Below, in pieces: positions 1 through 10,932 of a DNA stretch of 64,000 nucleotides. Positions within the stretch are counted from its first letter, which is position 1. Each line of letters starts with the position of its first letter. The position numbers were made by a program, and so were the translations under genes. The notes beneath the pieces were generated by a model. That model searched no databases. It saw nothing but the letters and a program-made list of their open reading frames with translations, and was not told where the DNA came from. The DNA lies in assembly GCA_936432065.2 (NCBI GenBank), contig OW386291.2, positions 17,833,821-17,897,820 on the forward strand, in the 5' to 3' direction. Origin of the DNA: Rutpela maculata (taxonomy: Eukaryota; Arthropoda; Insecta; Coleoptera; Cerambycidae).

Positions 1-165
1 CGATGTACCGATGTACAGGTGTTTTATGGGATTTGGGGTAGAGAATTTCAAATATTATATTATTAAAGTTCCATAAATAATTATTTCCACATACTAAATT
101 TTTTCGTTGTGATTGACTTGGAAAGAAAATCTTAATGTGGAAGTAGTGATTCCTTGAGCAGTGGT
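1..165 (+). repeat. TTCCAC-family repeat, right-end fragment (copy A)
   Basis: This is the 3' part of a repeat family found about a dozen times here. The right end reads ..GTGGAAGTAGTGATTCC and then a GCAGYGGTTTTT tail. It matches the end of the full copy at 13464-14311 base for base over long stretches. The left part lies outside the window. Confidence 0.8.
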
Positions 166-483
166 TTTTATTGATTTTTCTGCCTACTTTTTCTATTATC
201 TATACTAGTAACAATTAATTAACCTATCCATTGTCGAGATTTATTGTACATTCTCAATAAAACAAGAAAAAAAAATGTTTAAAAAACATGCTTTTATTAA
301 AACTGCACTAAAAAGAAAATAAATTATTTTTGTTCCCGTTATCATGACTTCTTTAAGTTTGTATGACTGAAAATAAAAATGTGCAGATCTAATCAAGCAG
401 CAAACAAGTAAGTAACATAGACCGACCATTAACAAGAATAATTTCATGAAGTCGAGCTCAATTGCATCTTAATAGCTGGTCTT

Positions 484-876
484 GTGCGTTGTTTTGCTGC
501 AGCCCCTCTTACAGCTGCATGATATCAACTGCAAGAGTTGTTGCGGTGCTGGATCCCTGGAAATTATTTTGGGAGTGAGGCCATGGGACGTGCGTACCCA
601 GCCCCAATCAACAGGATTCTTTCCACACCCAGCCACTTGTGCACCTGAAAGTTATAGTAAAAATTGTAATATTAAAGAAGTAATACATATTATTTGTATT
701 ATTTTTACCCGGTGGTACGTCCGTAGGGAGTGAAATCGTACAGCATCTTGGGTTGGAGGCAATCTAGCAAGATTGAAATTAATTTTTGCTGCAGCCCTCG
801 CAAACAGCTGGAAGCGTAAATCATTTAGATTTTGGCTTGAATATTTGCCTCCAACGCAAACGCAACCTGATAACAA
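484..876 (-). pseudogene. PIN-CXC family protein, C-terminal fragment
   Basis: On the minus strand this stretch encodes the end of a multicopy invertebrate protein family of unknown function. In order I see NFNLARLPPTQDAVRFHSLR, a Trp-Leu-Gly segment, PVDWGW, an LTPKII..DPAPQQLLQLI linker, and the start of a Cys-rich CXC domain (SCSCKRGCSK). The pieces fall in different frames: a frameshift lies near 620, and the CXC domain breaks off near 484 so its last cysteines cannot be read. The same order of motifs occurs at 5319-6400 and 16216-16896. No start codon or full frame survives, so this is a dead copy. It sits between TTCCAC repeats in opposite orientation (1-165 and 893-1494). Confidence 0.75.
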
Positions 877-892
877 AAAAAAACAACGAAAA

Positions 893-1494
893 AAATGTGC
901 ATGTGGAAATAATTGTTTATGGAACTTTAATAATATAATATTTGAAATTGTCTACCCCAAAAACCTAATAAACGATATTCCACATAGTGGGGTGGGGGTA
1001 GTGATAGAGGATTGGCAATGGTAATGCATGATGTAAAAAAAATATTTGGAGGCCGTTGGTTCTTGTACATACAGTAAATTGAAATTTTTAACCCCCTTTT
1101 ATAATAAGGTGAGGGTGGCTAATGCCAAAAACTTTTTTGAGACATTAGCTTCTCTTGTTAATACTAAATACCAATTTTATGAACTCTTACCTGCTTGATT
1201 TACCTATTTACCCCCATTTACCACAATTTACCCTCCAACCCTTCAAACGGAATAAGAGGAAAATATAATCTAGTTCCAGATCTCATTAAAATACATACGT
1301 GTACCAAATTTCAAGTCAATATCTTAAACGGTTCCAGAGTAAACGTGCGCACAAAAAAGACAGACAGACAGATCGACATACAGAACGACAGACATCGAAA
1401 ATTTCGATGTTTCATGACATTCTAAGCCTATTTTAACATTAAAAATTAAAAAAAAATTCTTGCTGTTATACTTCCACTGGATGTGGAAGTAACA
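893..1494 (-). repeat. TTCCAC-family repeat (copy B)
   Basis: Minus-strand copy that runs from the CCATAAACAATTATTTCC region to the other end, TTACTTCCACATCCAGTGGAAGTATA, at 1494. It contains the family's diagnostic block (AAACGGTTCCAGAGTAA followed by GTGCGCACAAAAAA) and a short GACA tract at 1360-1400. Confidence 0.85.
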
Positions 1495-1499
1495 CACTT

Positions 1500-2590
1500 A
1501 TACCTATATATATCAAACTAAGACTTTGCAGAGGAATTTTATTCATATGAAAATCCAAATTTAAATTTACATAATGTGTACATTCTTATAAGATGCGAGA
1601 TTTGCATGTATAATTTAAATTATTCTTCCTCTTCAAATACTCTCCAGTGCTTGTTAGTAGATATGTAAAATGTAAATAGTAATAATATATTAAAATTTGT
1701 ATTAAATAAATTGAATTACTCTAAAGTTTAAATGAACCGTAATTAAGAATATGTTGCAAATAGTAAACTGTAAAAGTTTTATTAAACATTATATTTGTTA
1801 TTTTACACATAAGTTTATTAGCAATAAACATCATGAAGACACACTCATAAAACTATTTGTGGAAATTTATGTAGCAAAATGCACAATATGAGATCTCTCT
1901 TTTATGTATGATGATCACAGGATATGCACAGAAGGTGGGTGAAACAGAACACAAATAATGTATGTACCTGTCTATACTAAGTTAATAAGTTTGTAACTGG
2001 ATTCATGAAGCTTTGTTCAGATTTTTATGCGAAAAGGAGATATTTTAGAATAATGTACATTTTGTAAATTAGAAGATTTATCACTATGGAGACTATTTCG
2101 CTTAACAGAGATTATCCAACCACATTGTAATTTTTTAAATTTAGTTCAGTAACAGCAGAATTTCAGCGATAGCATCATTCCGTTCGACTAAAAAGACAAA
2201 GAAAATTGCAACGTTAAGTGCATCATAAAACTGTGATTTAGAATATCGGATGACATTTTCATTAGAAATGGATAAAAGAAAATAAAATCAATGATTTATA
2301 CCAGGTTTCATTAAAATGTGGCTCACCTTCTTTTGTTTCATTCAATAATGAAATTAAATCACATGCAGACAATGCACTCACAAAAAGACAATATTTAACA
2401 TATAAGTAACGTATTTACCATTTCCGGTTTTGCAGAAAATTTTAGATTTTCACTACACCCTAAATATTTTAGGGGTTTCGATACATAATTAAATTCTAAG
2501 TTTGGCATTATGACATACTTAAGTGTTTGGCTTTTATTTTTCTCTAATATTAGTGATGTATTATTAAATGTGAAAATTGGACTAGTTTTA
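1500..2590. other. AT-rich DNA without recognisable gene
   Basis: No open frame of useful length and no repeat that I could pair with another place in the window. I cannot assign a function. Confidence 0.5.
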
Positions 2591-2595
2591 TAAAA

Positions 2596-2830
2596 ACCGC
2601 CGCCTAAGGAATCACTACTTCCACATACAAATTTCCTATCCGAGCCTCTTACAATGAAATAAATGTCGATACTATATATTTGCTCTCCACTTTGTGGAAA
2701 AAATTGTTCATAGAACTTTAATAATAATATACTTATAATTTAACAATTTATTTGAATTCGTCTAGCATAAAAACCCATAAAACCTTATGCCACTCGGTGG
2801 TGTGGGTGGTACAGTAGGGGTATGCTGTTA
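2596..2830 (-). repeat. TTCCAC-family repeat fragment (copy C)
   Basis: Starts with the RC of the right end (CCTAAGGAATCACTACTTCCACAT) and decays after about 230 bp, in the equivalent of the family's CCCCACTAC-rich segment. Confidence 0.75.
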
Positions 2831-3179
2831 CCAAGTTTTCAATTTCAATTAATCATATTCATGTTCTACTGAAAATAATAGTATGTTGTTTTCTAGTTTC
2901 TGTGGCACACATAACGGAATTTCAATTCCAAAAGAATGATAGGGAATAGTCGAGTAAAGCTAATGTTGGTTATAAGAATAATTTGACGGAATTTTTCAGC
3001 CTAATTTTTATCGATTAATATATTCTTTCTTTATTAACCAATCAAAACGTACATTTTCAAAAAAATCGACCAATAGGATTTGTTTAAAGTGAGAAAAACG
3101 GCTATCGATAAGTGGAAAAAATCGAGAAAAATGTATGTTACTTTTTTCGTAGTAGCCATGTGTCAAACTAAAAAAGTCA

Positions 3180-3419
3180 TTGAAATTATTAAAATCTGAC
3201 ATTTCACGTTTTCATCTTGATTTCTGTACACAAAATGAAGAGAAGAAGCGATTTGGTGATGTTTCACAAGAAAATATTAACGAAGCTTTGAACGAAAGTG
3301 CCCCAGTTAAAACGAGAAACACTAAAAATTCTATATGGAAACAATTTAAAGCTTTTTGCAAAGAGCATTATTCCCTCGAAAAAGATACTACTACTAAGAT
3401 GAACTTGCAAATATTTTGA
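3180..3419 (+). pseudogene. Possible N-terminal fragment of a tyrosine-recombinase-like (Crypton/ZMYM-type) protein
   Basis: A 79-codon frame ends at TGA 3417-3419. Its middle, RFGDVSQENINEALNESAP followed by NTKNSIWKQFKAFCKEH, resembles the SAM-like helical region seen before the catalytic domain in Crypton-derived and ZMYM/QRICH-type proteins, where an 'NTK..W..F..WC' pattern is usual. Catalytic Arg/His/Tyr motifs are absent and the sequence downstream is AT-rich noise, so at best this is a truncated relic. The assignment rests on a short pattern from memory; a chance frame is possible. A foldback sequence follows directly (3562-3781). Confidence 0.3.
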
Positions 3420-3561
3420 CTGGGGTTATAACATGATAAAAAACATAAAAAATGTTTTTATTTTTTATTATAAATCGTTATTTTTAAAACATTAAATAAA
3501 CAGTTTTGTTGTTTTAATAATTATTTTAGATAATATTTTTTAATCACATATTAATCTTCTG

Positions 3562-3781
3562 TAATACACACGAGGTTGATTTTCTACTTGGGTAAATTTT
3601 TTTTAAGTGACTCAAACCTGTTTTCCATGAAAATTATGCTCGAATTAAGGGACATAGGAAAAATCGCTCCACTTCGTGTCGCGATTTTTCCATGCCCTTA
3701 ATTCTTGAATAATTTTCATGGGAAAACAGGTTTTTGTCCAAAAAAAATTTACCAGACAAAAAATCGACCTATTGTGTATTA
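3562..3781. repeat. Foldback hairpin (MITE-like)
   Basis: Two arms of about 100 bp pair around 3672. TAATACACACGAGGTTGATT at 3562 faces the RC at about 3763-3781, GGTAAATTTTTTTT pairs with AAAAAAAATTTACC, and CAAACCTGTTTTCC pairs with GGAAAACAGGTTT. The loop is TCCACTTCGTGTC. Confidence 0.8.
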
Positions 3782-3859
3782 ATACCCGAAAAAACGTGTT
3801 TTAAATCTGGGGTTTAGAAGAGTTGCTGCCAGTAGGTATTTTTTGTCGTTGAGGTTGCC

Positions 3860-3990
3860 AAAACGTGTTTTCAATCCAACTTTCAATGTAGGTCGAATAT
3901 TTGGCCGAATATCCGGTATCCAGTACAAGAAGTACGCCGGATATCCGGTATTCGGTATCCGGCCAAAACACTATCCGTTGCATCCCTAAT
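3860..3990 (-). repeat. hAT-like transposon end, relic
   Basis: On the minus strand the block begins TAGGGATGCAACGGATAGTG and continues with alternating CCGGATATCCGG / CCGAATACCGG motifs. A GGGATGCAACGGATA-type terminus with such subterminal repeats is typical of insect hAT elements. The opposite end was not found. Confidence 0.5.
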
Positions 3991-4279
3991 CGAAATATAT
4001 GATATTATCACATTATTATAGATATTTGAAAATTATTAATTAGCAGTTACATTATTGGACTTGAAAAGAGGTAGCATATTAAACATGTACAAATAAATTA
4101 CGGAAAAATACAAAAGGAAGAAACAAAAAGATATAAATTAATTAATTTCGAATATAAAAAATTTCTCTCGAAATATATTATTTTATTTTTATTTATATTA
4201 TTTTTCCAAAAACGCATTCTAACTGTTGCTATGGCGTAAAAATTACAGGCGTAGAAATAATTTCCCTTTAATACTCTTT

Positions 4280-5125
4280 TAGACCAGTGCCAATAGTTTT
4301 TGATAAAAAAAATTCTTAGCGGTATATGGGTGGTGGGAAAATTTAGGATTAATGGTATATAATTGGGGAAAAATCGATTGGACCGCAACAGATAACCGGA
4401 AGTGGGGTGGGGGTGCGAGAAGGTGTGTTTAGGGGTAAAATGTGTTTTTTTACGATTTCGAAAAAAGTTTAATGTAAAATTTGTAGATAAGTGAGAGATC
4501 TACAACTTTTATTTGAACCATTTTTTTACATAACCTCAAAAATTTTGAGAAAAATGCGAAACGAAACGAAAAACCACTTTTTTGTTTTTTTTATTTTTAT
4601 CTTCCACAAAAATAATTTAATTTTGATGAAATTCGTTGAAAATGTACATTGTTATGCATCAAAAAAGCTGTAATTTTTTTGAGGCGTAATATTCATTTTT
4701 TGATTGTTTTGCGAATTTAATTTGAAAAAAAGGCCTAATTTTCAATCAAAAAAGTTGATTAACAAAGTTTTGATTCTTGAAAATTTCAGGACGGTATTTT
4801 TTTCATTAAAACCTCTACTTTAAGATAGTCTAAAAAAATCATACTGTTACTCTGGAAAAACATTGTCAAAAATGGAAAAAACCAATAAAATACTTTTTTC
4901 AAGATCGATTTTACCGTAAATGTCACTAATTCTCCATTGTTCATTTAAATGAAGTGTTGTAAGTTGTGCAAAACGGTAATTTCAATGTTATACGTAATAA
5001 GGGAACTTTAATTAACCGTTTAAGGTTCGGACTGCTGAAAACAGAAATGTTTAAACAATAATTTTACCTAAGAAATTGCTAAAAATGACCATTTTTACGC
5101 AAGAAAAAAACTTTTTTATGCTTTA
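4280..5125 (+). repeat. Left long inverted repeat of the 4.3-7.8 kb element
   Basis: Pairs with 6955-7837. Matched landmarks include GGTATATAATTGGGGAAAAATCGATTGGACCGCAACAGATAACCGGAAGT near 4350-4400, the AATTTTTGAGG segment near 4535, and AACGGTTAATTAAAGTTCC near 5020. Divergence is low, so the arms are young or homogenised. Confidence 0.85.
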
Positions 5126-5318
5126 TGGGTACTCTCACATTAAAAATAAGTTTATTACGTACTTTACATTAAATCAATTAACAAAGTAGAAATACATAAT
5201 CAAAATTTATAATAATCTCATTTTTTTTGGGAAACTGCTCTACATCATCAGACTCAACACATTGCTCGGTTTCTTCAGTAACTTCGAAAGGTCTTCGACT
5301 TCATCAAGGTCCTCAAGT

Positions 5319-6400
5319 TCATCTAGATGGTTGTATTTCAGAGTTAGAACAGTTTTCGGCCCCGTGACGATTCGAGCATAGAATAGAGCATTTTACTCCA
5401 TGCTTTCGACAGCCGCATCTTTTACTACCACAAACAGTTTCACAGCTGCAGCAGATAGATTTCAGCAAACTTTCAGAAATTAAGTCTTTTTCTGTCAATT
5501 TAGGCATTATTCCGGTTAGATGATGTTTCCATCTCCAATCCGTAGCTGTAAGTTTGAATTTGAAAATAAGCCCTGTAGCAGTGTTGTTCAGCTGCTCCCT
5601 CAGTTGGTGGTAGTTTTTCTAAATTAAATAAAGTCCTAACCGTAGTGGTTTGATATATTTCAAACCTCAATTCGTTCAGTGCCATATCCTTTTTTTTACA
5701 TTTATAAATAGACGTTATTAGCTTCAATCCATTTTCAGCTATTGTTTGTTTGTTTGCATTTCTCCGATAAAAAATTTCTGTGAGCTTTGATAAATTTTGG
5801 TTAGCCAGTAATGATTTTACAGTTGTTTTTTTCCTTTTTCTGGCGAAACTGGAAGTCGTGTCACATCCAGAAAAACAGTGGAGGAACGCAACAATGTTCT
5901 TTTTTTGATTCATGTTTGAAGCTGTTTGAGGTGTAAAATGTATCTTTTGTATTACCTGAAGATGGTTTGTGAAAATAAATATCGGAATTATTTCAATTTA
6001 ATTGGTTCAACAGAACTAGAAGATCAATATCCTGACCCACAATTACTAAGATTTTTGTAGGATCTTCAGCTAATTCAATGGCTGTGTTAATAATTAGGTC
6101 ATCAGCATCTTCTTCTGCTTGTTTACATAAAATTCGTTCCGATTGAAATTTTTCTGACATTTTTTTCTTATTTTGTTCATTAGACAAAAATGTCTCTGGA
6201 GTAAATGGAATTTTTGTATGACTACGAAACTCAAATGTAGTTCCTTCAGTTTTTCTGTGTGAACGTTCGCCTTTCCTCGAACTTGCTGTTGAAGCGGTTA
6301 ATGTTGATGCTGCCTTTGTAATAAGTCACATCAGCTTCGGGATACCCATCAAATACAACGTAACTGTTTGCTGCGTAGTGGCTGCTTGTTTACAACGACG
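5319..6400 (-). pseudogene. PIN-CXC family protein (PIN/FEN1-like nuclease signature plus CXC domain), broken
   Basis: Read on the minus strand from about 6400. VVFDGYP comes first, then a Lys/Ser-rich linker, KQAEEDADDLIINTAIELA, and ILVIVGQDIDLLVLL. These acidic motifs (DADDLI, GQDIDLL) look like the metal-binding positions of a PIN/FEN1-like nuclease. Next come DIYFHKP, FLHCFSGCDTTSS, LEKLPPTEGAAEQHCYRAY and a TDWRW segment. A CXC domain closes it (CCSCETVCGSKRCGCRKHGV, then KCSILCSNRHGAENCSN) and the stop is at 5319. There is a TGA within the frame near 5993 and frameshifts near 6340, 5910 and 5530, so it cannot make the whole protein. The 5' part is missing, cut off near a MITE at 6494. 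It is the only gene inside the 4.3-7.8 kb inverted-repeat element. Confidence 0.8.
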
Positions 6401-6493
6401 TGCCAGTTGTGAACGCGTGAAAAGGCAAGGACGGATGGGTTGCAAGCGAGCTGGAAGAAAAGAACGAACAAGTAAAATTGAAAATTTTTAAAA

Positions 6494-6828
6494 ACCCCCG
6501 ATCAATGTATCTAATCGTACCAGTTTCATATTACCGAATCAAAATGAGGCCTAAATCATGTTCGGCTACCATAATTGTCTGCACGTTTTCAATTTTACCT
6601 CGATCGGACAATTTCTAGAGAAGTTCAACATGGCGAATTCAAGATGGCGACCAAACATCAAAATCTAATATGGTCTATAACTTTATCGACAAAATACTCT
6701 TTCAAATAAAAAAAAAACTACGTCAAAATCGGATCACCCGTTGAAGAGATATGAAGCCACAGACAGATAGACAGACAGACAAACATACGCGTCAAACTTA
6801 TAACACCTCTCTTTTGGGATCGGGGGTT
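6494..6828. repeat. MITE with AACCCCCGATC ends
   Basis: Perfect 11-bp terminal inverted repeats (AACCCCCGATC / GATCGGGGGTT) enclose 335 bp. The interior has a short GACAGATAGACAGACAGACA tract at 6763-6785. The flanks, TTTTTAAA and AAAAAG, suggest a TTAA-like target but do not prove it. Confidence 0.75.
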
Positions 6829-6954
6829 AAAAAGAAGTGCGCGCGCACTTGAGAGCACGTAGTAGAAAAACTGCCCCGCCATAATTCAATTTTTCAACTT
6901 TGAATATTTTGAAATATGTATGTCAATAAAATTGTTTCAATGTATGTGTGCATA

Positions 6955-7837
6955 TAAATCATAAAAAAGTTTTTTTCTTGCCTAAAAATGGTCATTTTTA
7001 GCAATTTCTTAGGTAAAATTATTGTTTAAACATTTCGGTCTTCAGCAGTCCGAACCTTAAACGGTTAATTAAAGTTCCTTTATTACGTATAACATCGAAA
7101 TTACCATTTTGCACAACTTACAACACTTCATTTAAATGAACAATGGAGAATTAGTGACATTTACATGATAAAATCGATCTTGAAAACAGTATTTTTTTGG
7201 TTTTTTCCATTTTTGACAATGTTTTTCCAGAGTAACAGTATGATATTTTTACACTATCTTAAAGTAGAGGTTTTAATGAAAAAAATACCGTCTTGAAATT
7301 TTCAATAACCAAAACTTTATTAATCAACTTTTTTGATTGAAAATTAGGTCTTTTTTTCAAATTAAATTCGCAAAAAAATCAAAGAATGAATATTACGCCT
7401 CAAAAAAATTACAGCTTTTTTGATACATAACAATGTACATTTTCACCGAATTTCATCAAAATTAAATTATTTTTATGGAAGATAAAAATAAAAAGACAAA
7501 AAAGTTGTTTTTCGTTTCGTTTCGCGTTTTTCTCAAAATTTTTGAGGTTATGTAAAAAAATGTTTCAAATAAAAGTTGTAGATCTCTCAATTATCTACAA
7601 CTTTTACAATAAACTGTTTTCCATAGGCGGTCTACTTTTGCCATAAATCGTAAAAAACCACGTTTTACCTCTAAACACACACCTTTTCGCACCCCCACTT
7701 CACTTCCGGTTATCTGTTGCGGTCCAATCGATTTTTCCCCAATTATATACCATAAATCCCAAATTTTCCCACCATCCATATACTGCTAAGAATTTTTCAG
7801 ACTTTTGGCCTCTGGAAACCGGTTTGGCACTGGTCTA
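6955..7837 (-). repeat. Right long inverted repeat of the 4.3-7.8 kb element
   Basis: Reverse complement of 4280-5125, ending GGCACTGGTCTA. It has about 35 bp of extra sequence near 7797-7825 (CAGACTTTTGGCCTCTGG) that the left arm lacks. Confidence 0.85.
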
Positions 7838-7962
7838 TTTTTAATTTTGTAATGTAGATTCCTTGAATTTAATTTTCAGAAGACAAATACGTGGTAAAAA
7901 ATACCAAAAAGAAAAAAGGGAAATTAAGAGAATATCACAATTAACAATATTGAAGAAAATTA

Positions 7963-7968
7963 TTTATT
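7963..7968 (-). terminator. Candidate polyadenylation signal AATAAA
   Basis: AATAAA on the minus strand 32 bp after the stop codon of the 8000-8497 gene. Spacing is right for a short 3'UTR. Confidence 0.5.
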
Positions 7969-7999
7969 CAAATAAATTACTAATAATTAAAATAACAAA

Positions 8000-8497
8000 T
8001 CAATTGATTCTTTGTAATTCCAAAGTTTTTGAGTCGTAAGTGAAAATGGGGTCAGAAATCGGAAAAACATTTTCATATTTCAATCTTGCACTGTACGCCA
8101 TATTTTGAGTATCATCCTTGGTGACGTAAACAACCCTTTGAAGAAGACCGCTTGGATGATAAATATAATAAACACCTCTTTCTTCATCTTCCGTCAACTT
8201 TTGGTACGCTTCTTCATTTCCCACAGAGTTAACATCCTCGGCTTCAGTAGTTGTTGGCTCTTCCGTAGTTGTGACATCTGGTTCAACCGTGGTTGTAGAT
8301 TCTTCAGGAGGTCCATATTCCTGAGGTGGTGGACCGTAAATTGTTTGAGGAAGACGAAATTCGGGTCCAGATGGCCTCCATCCCGAATACTGATAAGGGG
8401 CGGATTCAACACGTTGGGGTTGTCTCAAAAATTGATTCTGAGGCACTGCACAGACAGTTAGTAAGGCGAATTGCAAAAATATTAGTGATTTATACAT
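8000..8497 (-). CDS. Secreted YGPP/Thr-rich protein, cuticle-like (paralogue 1)
   Basis: A 165-residue single-exon frame. Residues 1-17 form a signal peptide (hydrophobic core LIFLQFALLTVCA, cleavage likely before VPQ). The middle has YGPPPQEYGPP and a Thr/Glu-rich run (STTTVEPDVTTTEEPTTTEA), which suits O-glycosylation outside the cell. The last ~60 residues hold the module GVYYIYHPSG.LQRVVYVTKDD..NMAYSARLKYENV, shared with the genes at 49688 and 54571. The composition is like insect cuticle or egg-shell proteins; kinship with DUF4794-type proteins is possible but unproven. No chitin-binding RR consensus is present. The start is supported by the signal peptide and by a TATA-like box about 60 bp upstream. 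It is probably transcribed alone. Confidence 0.85.
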   Translation of the reverse strand: MYKSLIFLQFALLTVCAVPQNQFLRQPQRVESAPYQYSGWRPSGPEFRLPQTIYGPPPQEYGPPEESTTTVEPDVTTTEEPTTTEAEDVNSVGNEEAYQKLTEDEERGVYYIYHPSGLLQRVVYVTKDDTQNMAYSARLKYENVFPISDPIFTYDSKTLELQRIN

Positions 8498-8555
8498 GTT
8501 TGCTCTGCAGTTAAGGATTTGCTGATTGTACTGGTAGTTTCAGTTTAAATCTGCT

Positions 8556-8566
8556 TCTTATACTTT
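8556..8566 (-). promoter_or_regulatory. TATA-like box of paralogue 1
   Basis: AAAGTATAAG on the minus strand about 60 bp before the ATG at 8497. A TCAG-type initiator lies about 25-35 bp downstream (ATCAGCAAATCC). Intervening sequence to 9100 shows no gene. Confidence 0.45.
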
Positions 8567-9129
8567 GTGATTTTCATTGAAGTTCTTTTAAGTTTTAACA
8601 ATGACCCGTAAATGTTTGGCATGTTGACAAAATATTATTCATATCAGCAGTACAAGGTTTCTTATTCTATGAATTTCAATTAATTAAACTTACCACAATG
8701 TTTGATCATATTGATAGGCTGTTATGTTGTTTTACTAAACGCGATTTGAATTTCTTATCATATTTAAAATAGGCAGATATATTTTATAATTTGAATTTAT
8801 ATTTGAAAAACGATAAATTCTAAACACATGTATGGTTTGCATACATAATTATAGTGCCTATTTACTGAATAGGTAATCGTAAAAAAATATTTGTACAGAT
8901 GTTCGTTTCATAACACCCAGAATTCAAATATCGAATAAAAAATTAATAGTTTAAAAAACTAAAAAACAAGCAGAAAATAATCATCGAACTTGTTCTCTTT
9001 GTCTACTTCGTAAGGGCCTTAGTGTAAGCCGTGTGTGTAATTAAGTATAATATTTAAGAACAAAAGCGTGGGGCGCTTTTCATTTAATTTAATTTTTAAG
9101 TTTCATGATGATAGAACAATTAGAAGTGG

Positions 9130-9740
9130 GTGAAATTCAGCTCCATAGACCCTATTGCTTACGTATTACTCATAGAAAAGTTGAAATTTTATGGGGCTCG
9201 TGGAAGTCCATTGGAACTACTACGCTCCTATTTATGTAATAGAAAACAGTGCGTTAGTGTAAATAATATAAATTCGGATCTTAATCCAGTTAAGCACGGA
9301 GTGCCTCAGGGCTCTGTATTGGGGCCACTCCTCTTTATTATATATGTCAATGATGTATTTCATTTTATGTTACCCCATAGGTGTATTGCTTACGCTGATG
9401 ACACCACATTGCTAACTTCCCGTAGTAACCTTCAAGTTTTACATCAACAGACTTCTTTAATTTCTGATCAAGCCAAAACCTGGTTCATCACCAATAAAAT
9501 GAAAATGAATGAGGGAAAAACTCAGAAGCTTGTCTTTTCCACGAGTAACACAGTGACAAAGGGTGACAGTGTGAAACTCCTAGGTGTCACACTGGACGAT
9601 AAACTAAACTGGTTCAGTCATATTGATCAGCTAAGCCACAAACTTGCCAGCACAATATTTTTGCTCCGCCAGCTAAGAAGGCATTTGGTTTTGGAAACCT
9701 TGAAAGCGAGCTATTTTTCACTGTTTCATTCACACATTAG
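9130..9740 (+). pseudogene. Non-LTR retrotransposon reverse transcriptase fragment
   Basis: The frame encodes the palm and thumb of a LINE reverse transcriptase. Visible motifs are LLIEKLKFYGARGSPLELL, HGVPQGSVLGPLLFIIYVND, CIAYADDTTLLTS (catalytic YADD, about residue 88) and VKLLGVTLDDKLNW. The closing LFHSHIS would normally continue into a YG..LWG segment. The N-terminal fingers and the endonuclease are missing. The frame leaves LINE sequence at 9741, where a hAT-like element begins. LINE sequence does not visibly resume after that element, so the copy was already truncated or was lost with the insertion. Jockey/CR1-like is the best guess for clade. Confidence 0.8.
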
Positions 9741-10074
9741 CAGAGCTGGGCGAGTACACGGATACTTTACTCGTATTTTGTACTCGAGTACTAAAAGTAC
9801 TCTTTTTTAATTATTCGTAAGTACTTTTTGGTTTAGAGGACTTAATACTCGTATTTGCAACACATTAAAAATTACTCGTACAAAGTACTCGTCAATAATT
9901 ATTACTTTTCACGAGTACTCAACCCCCTCTATTTCTCTGGTACAGTAGTCTCAGAGATTTAGTTTACTTTAGTGTGCAGTCATTAGTTTACCACTCAGAG
10001 CTCAGGCACTAACCAGTCAATTGTCATCTGTCGTCAGCTCAGCAGTGTATATTATATATATGTTTGATATTATA

Positions 10075-10909
10075 CAGGGTGTCTCACTTTTTATTAGCAT
10101 GACTTCATTAGTCGGTAAAAGACTTAATTTTGAGAAAAAAAGTGTCCATAATCATTGATCCTAAGATGCTTCGTTTCTGTGACACAGGGCATTGTATTTG
10201 TAAATACATTTTTATTATTATTTTTTAAAATAACCGCTGGAAAAAAAAATCGTGATATTGCTGCGAATGACTTCTTTGAGAGCAAATAATTCAATACTGA
10301 AAACCATTGGTTGCCTATTATTACCAATTGAGAAGATACGAAGATGGAGACATACTATTCATGAAACTTAAAAAAAAAATTATCGCCGAATTGAAATTTT
10401 GCAAATATTTTCAAAAAATATTAAACAGCATTCAATTTTATTTAGAAAATGCCCTTTTGCCAGAAATCGATAGGACGCATCGTTTTCAAGAAAAAGCGAC
10501 AATACTGATTAGAAGCCAAATCATGATTTTACGTTGTCTTATTTATTATTTTTTTTAATTTTATTTTATTTTATTTACTTTCTGGATAACATTGAATGTC
10601 ATTTCATATTTTTTGAAAATGTGTGGAAAATTTCAATTCGGCGATCGTTTTTTATTATTAAAATAAATCTTTAAAAAAAAATCATAAATACCCCTCTATT
10701 TTCGCCACCAGAAATAATAGGGATAGATAGATGATGATTTTCAGTATTGAATTATTTGCTACGAAATACTAAGTCATTCGCAGCAATATCACATTTTTTT
10801 TATGAGCAATTATTTACAAAAATGATAATAAGGAGCAACGTTTGAAGAGACTTTTATTTCAAAATAAGGTCTTCTATGAAGTTCTGCTAATAAAAAGTGA
10901 GATGCCCTA
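10075..10909. repeat. Foldback element nested in the hAT-like element
   Basis: Termini are CAGGGTGTCTCACTTTTTATTAGCA and its near-complement at 10885-10909, and TA lies at both borders. Arms of about 230 bp include a nearly perfect inverted block, GTGATATTGCTGCGAATGACTT with CAAATAATTCAATACTGAAAA, at about 10251-10306 and 10738-10795. Confidence 0.8.
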
Positions 10910-10932
10910 TGCGTATGTTATAAATAATAATT

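Larger units (their letters stand above)
4280..7837. mobile_element. Long-terminal-inverted-repeat element carrying a PIN-CXC gene
   Basis: A 3.56-kb unit is bounded by inverted repeats of about 846 bp (4280-5125) and 883 bp (6955-7837). The outermost bases are TAGACCAGTGCCAA and its complement. Inside are the PIN-CXC pseudogene (5319-6400, minus) and a 335-bp MITE (6494-6828). No DDE transposase or other known transposition gene is recognisable. No clear target-site duplication could be read: the flanks are CTCTTT and TTTTTA. Confidence 0.7.

Noticed and set aside
3008..3202. 64-codon minus-strand frame
   Set aside because: Low-complexity Phe/Asn/Lys frame in AT-rich DNA, no motif, overlaps the better candidate at 3180.
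8105..8514. Plus-strand and second minus-strand frames opposite paralogue 1
   Set aside because: They overlap a well-supported gene and show no independent motif; Cys/Trp-rich composition comes from the antisense of Pro/Thr codons.
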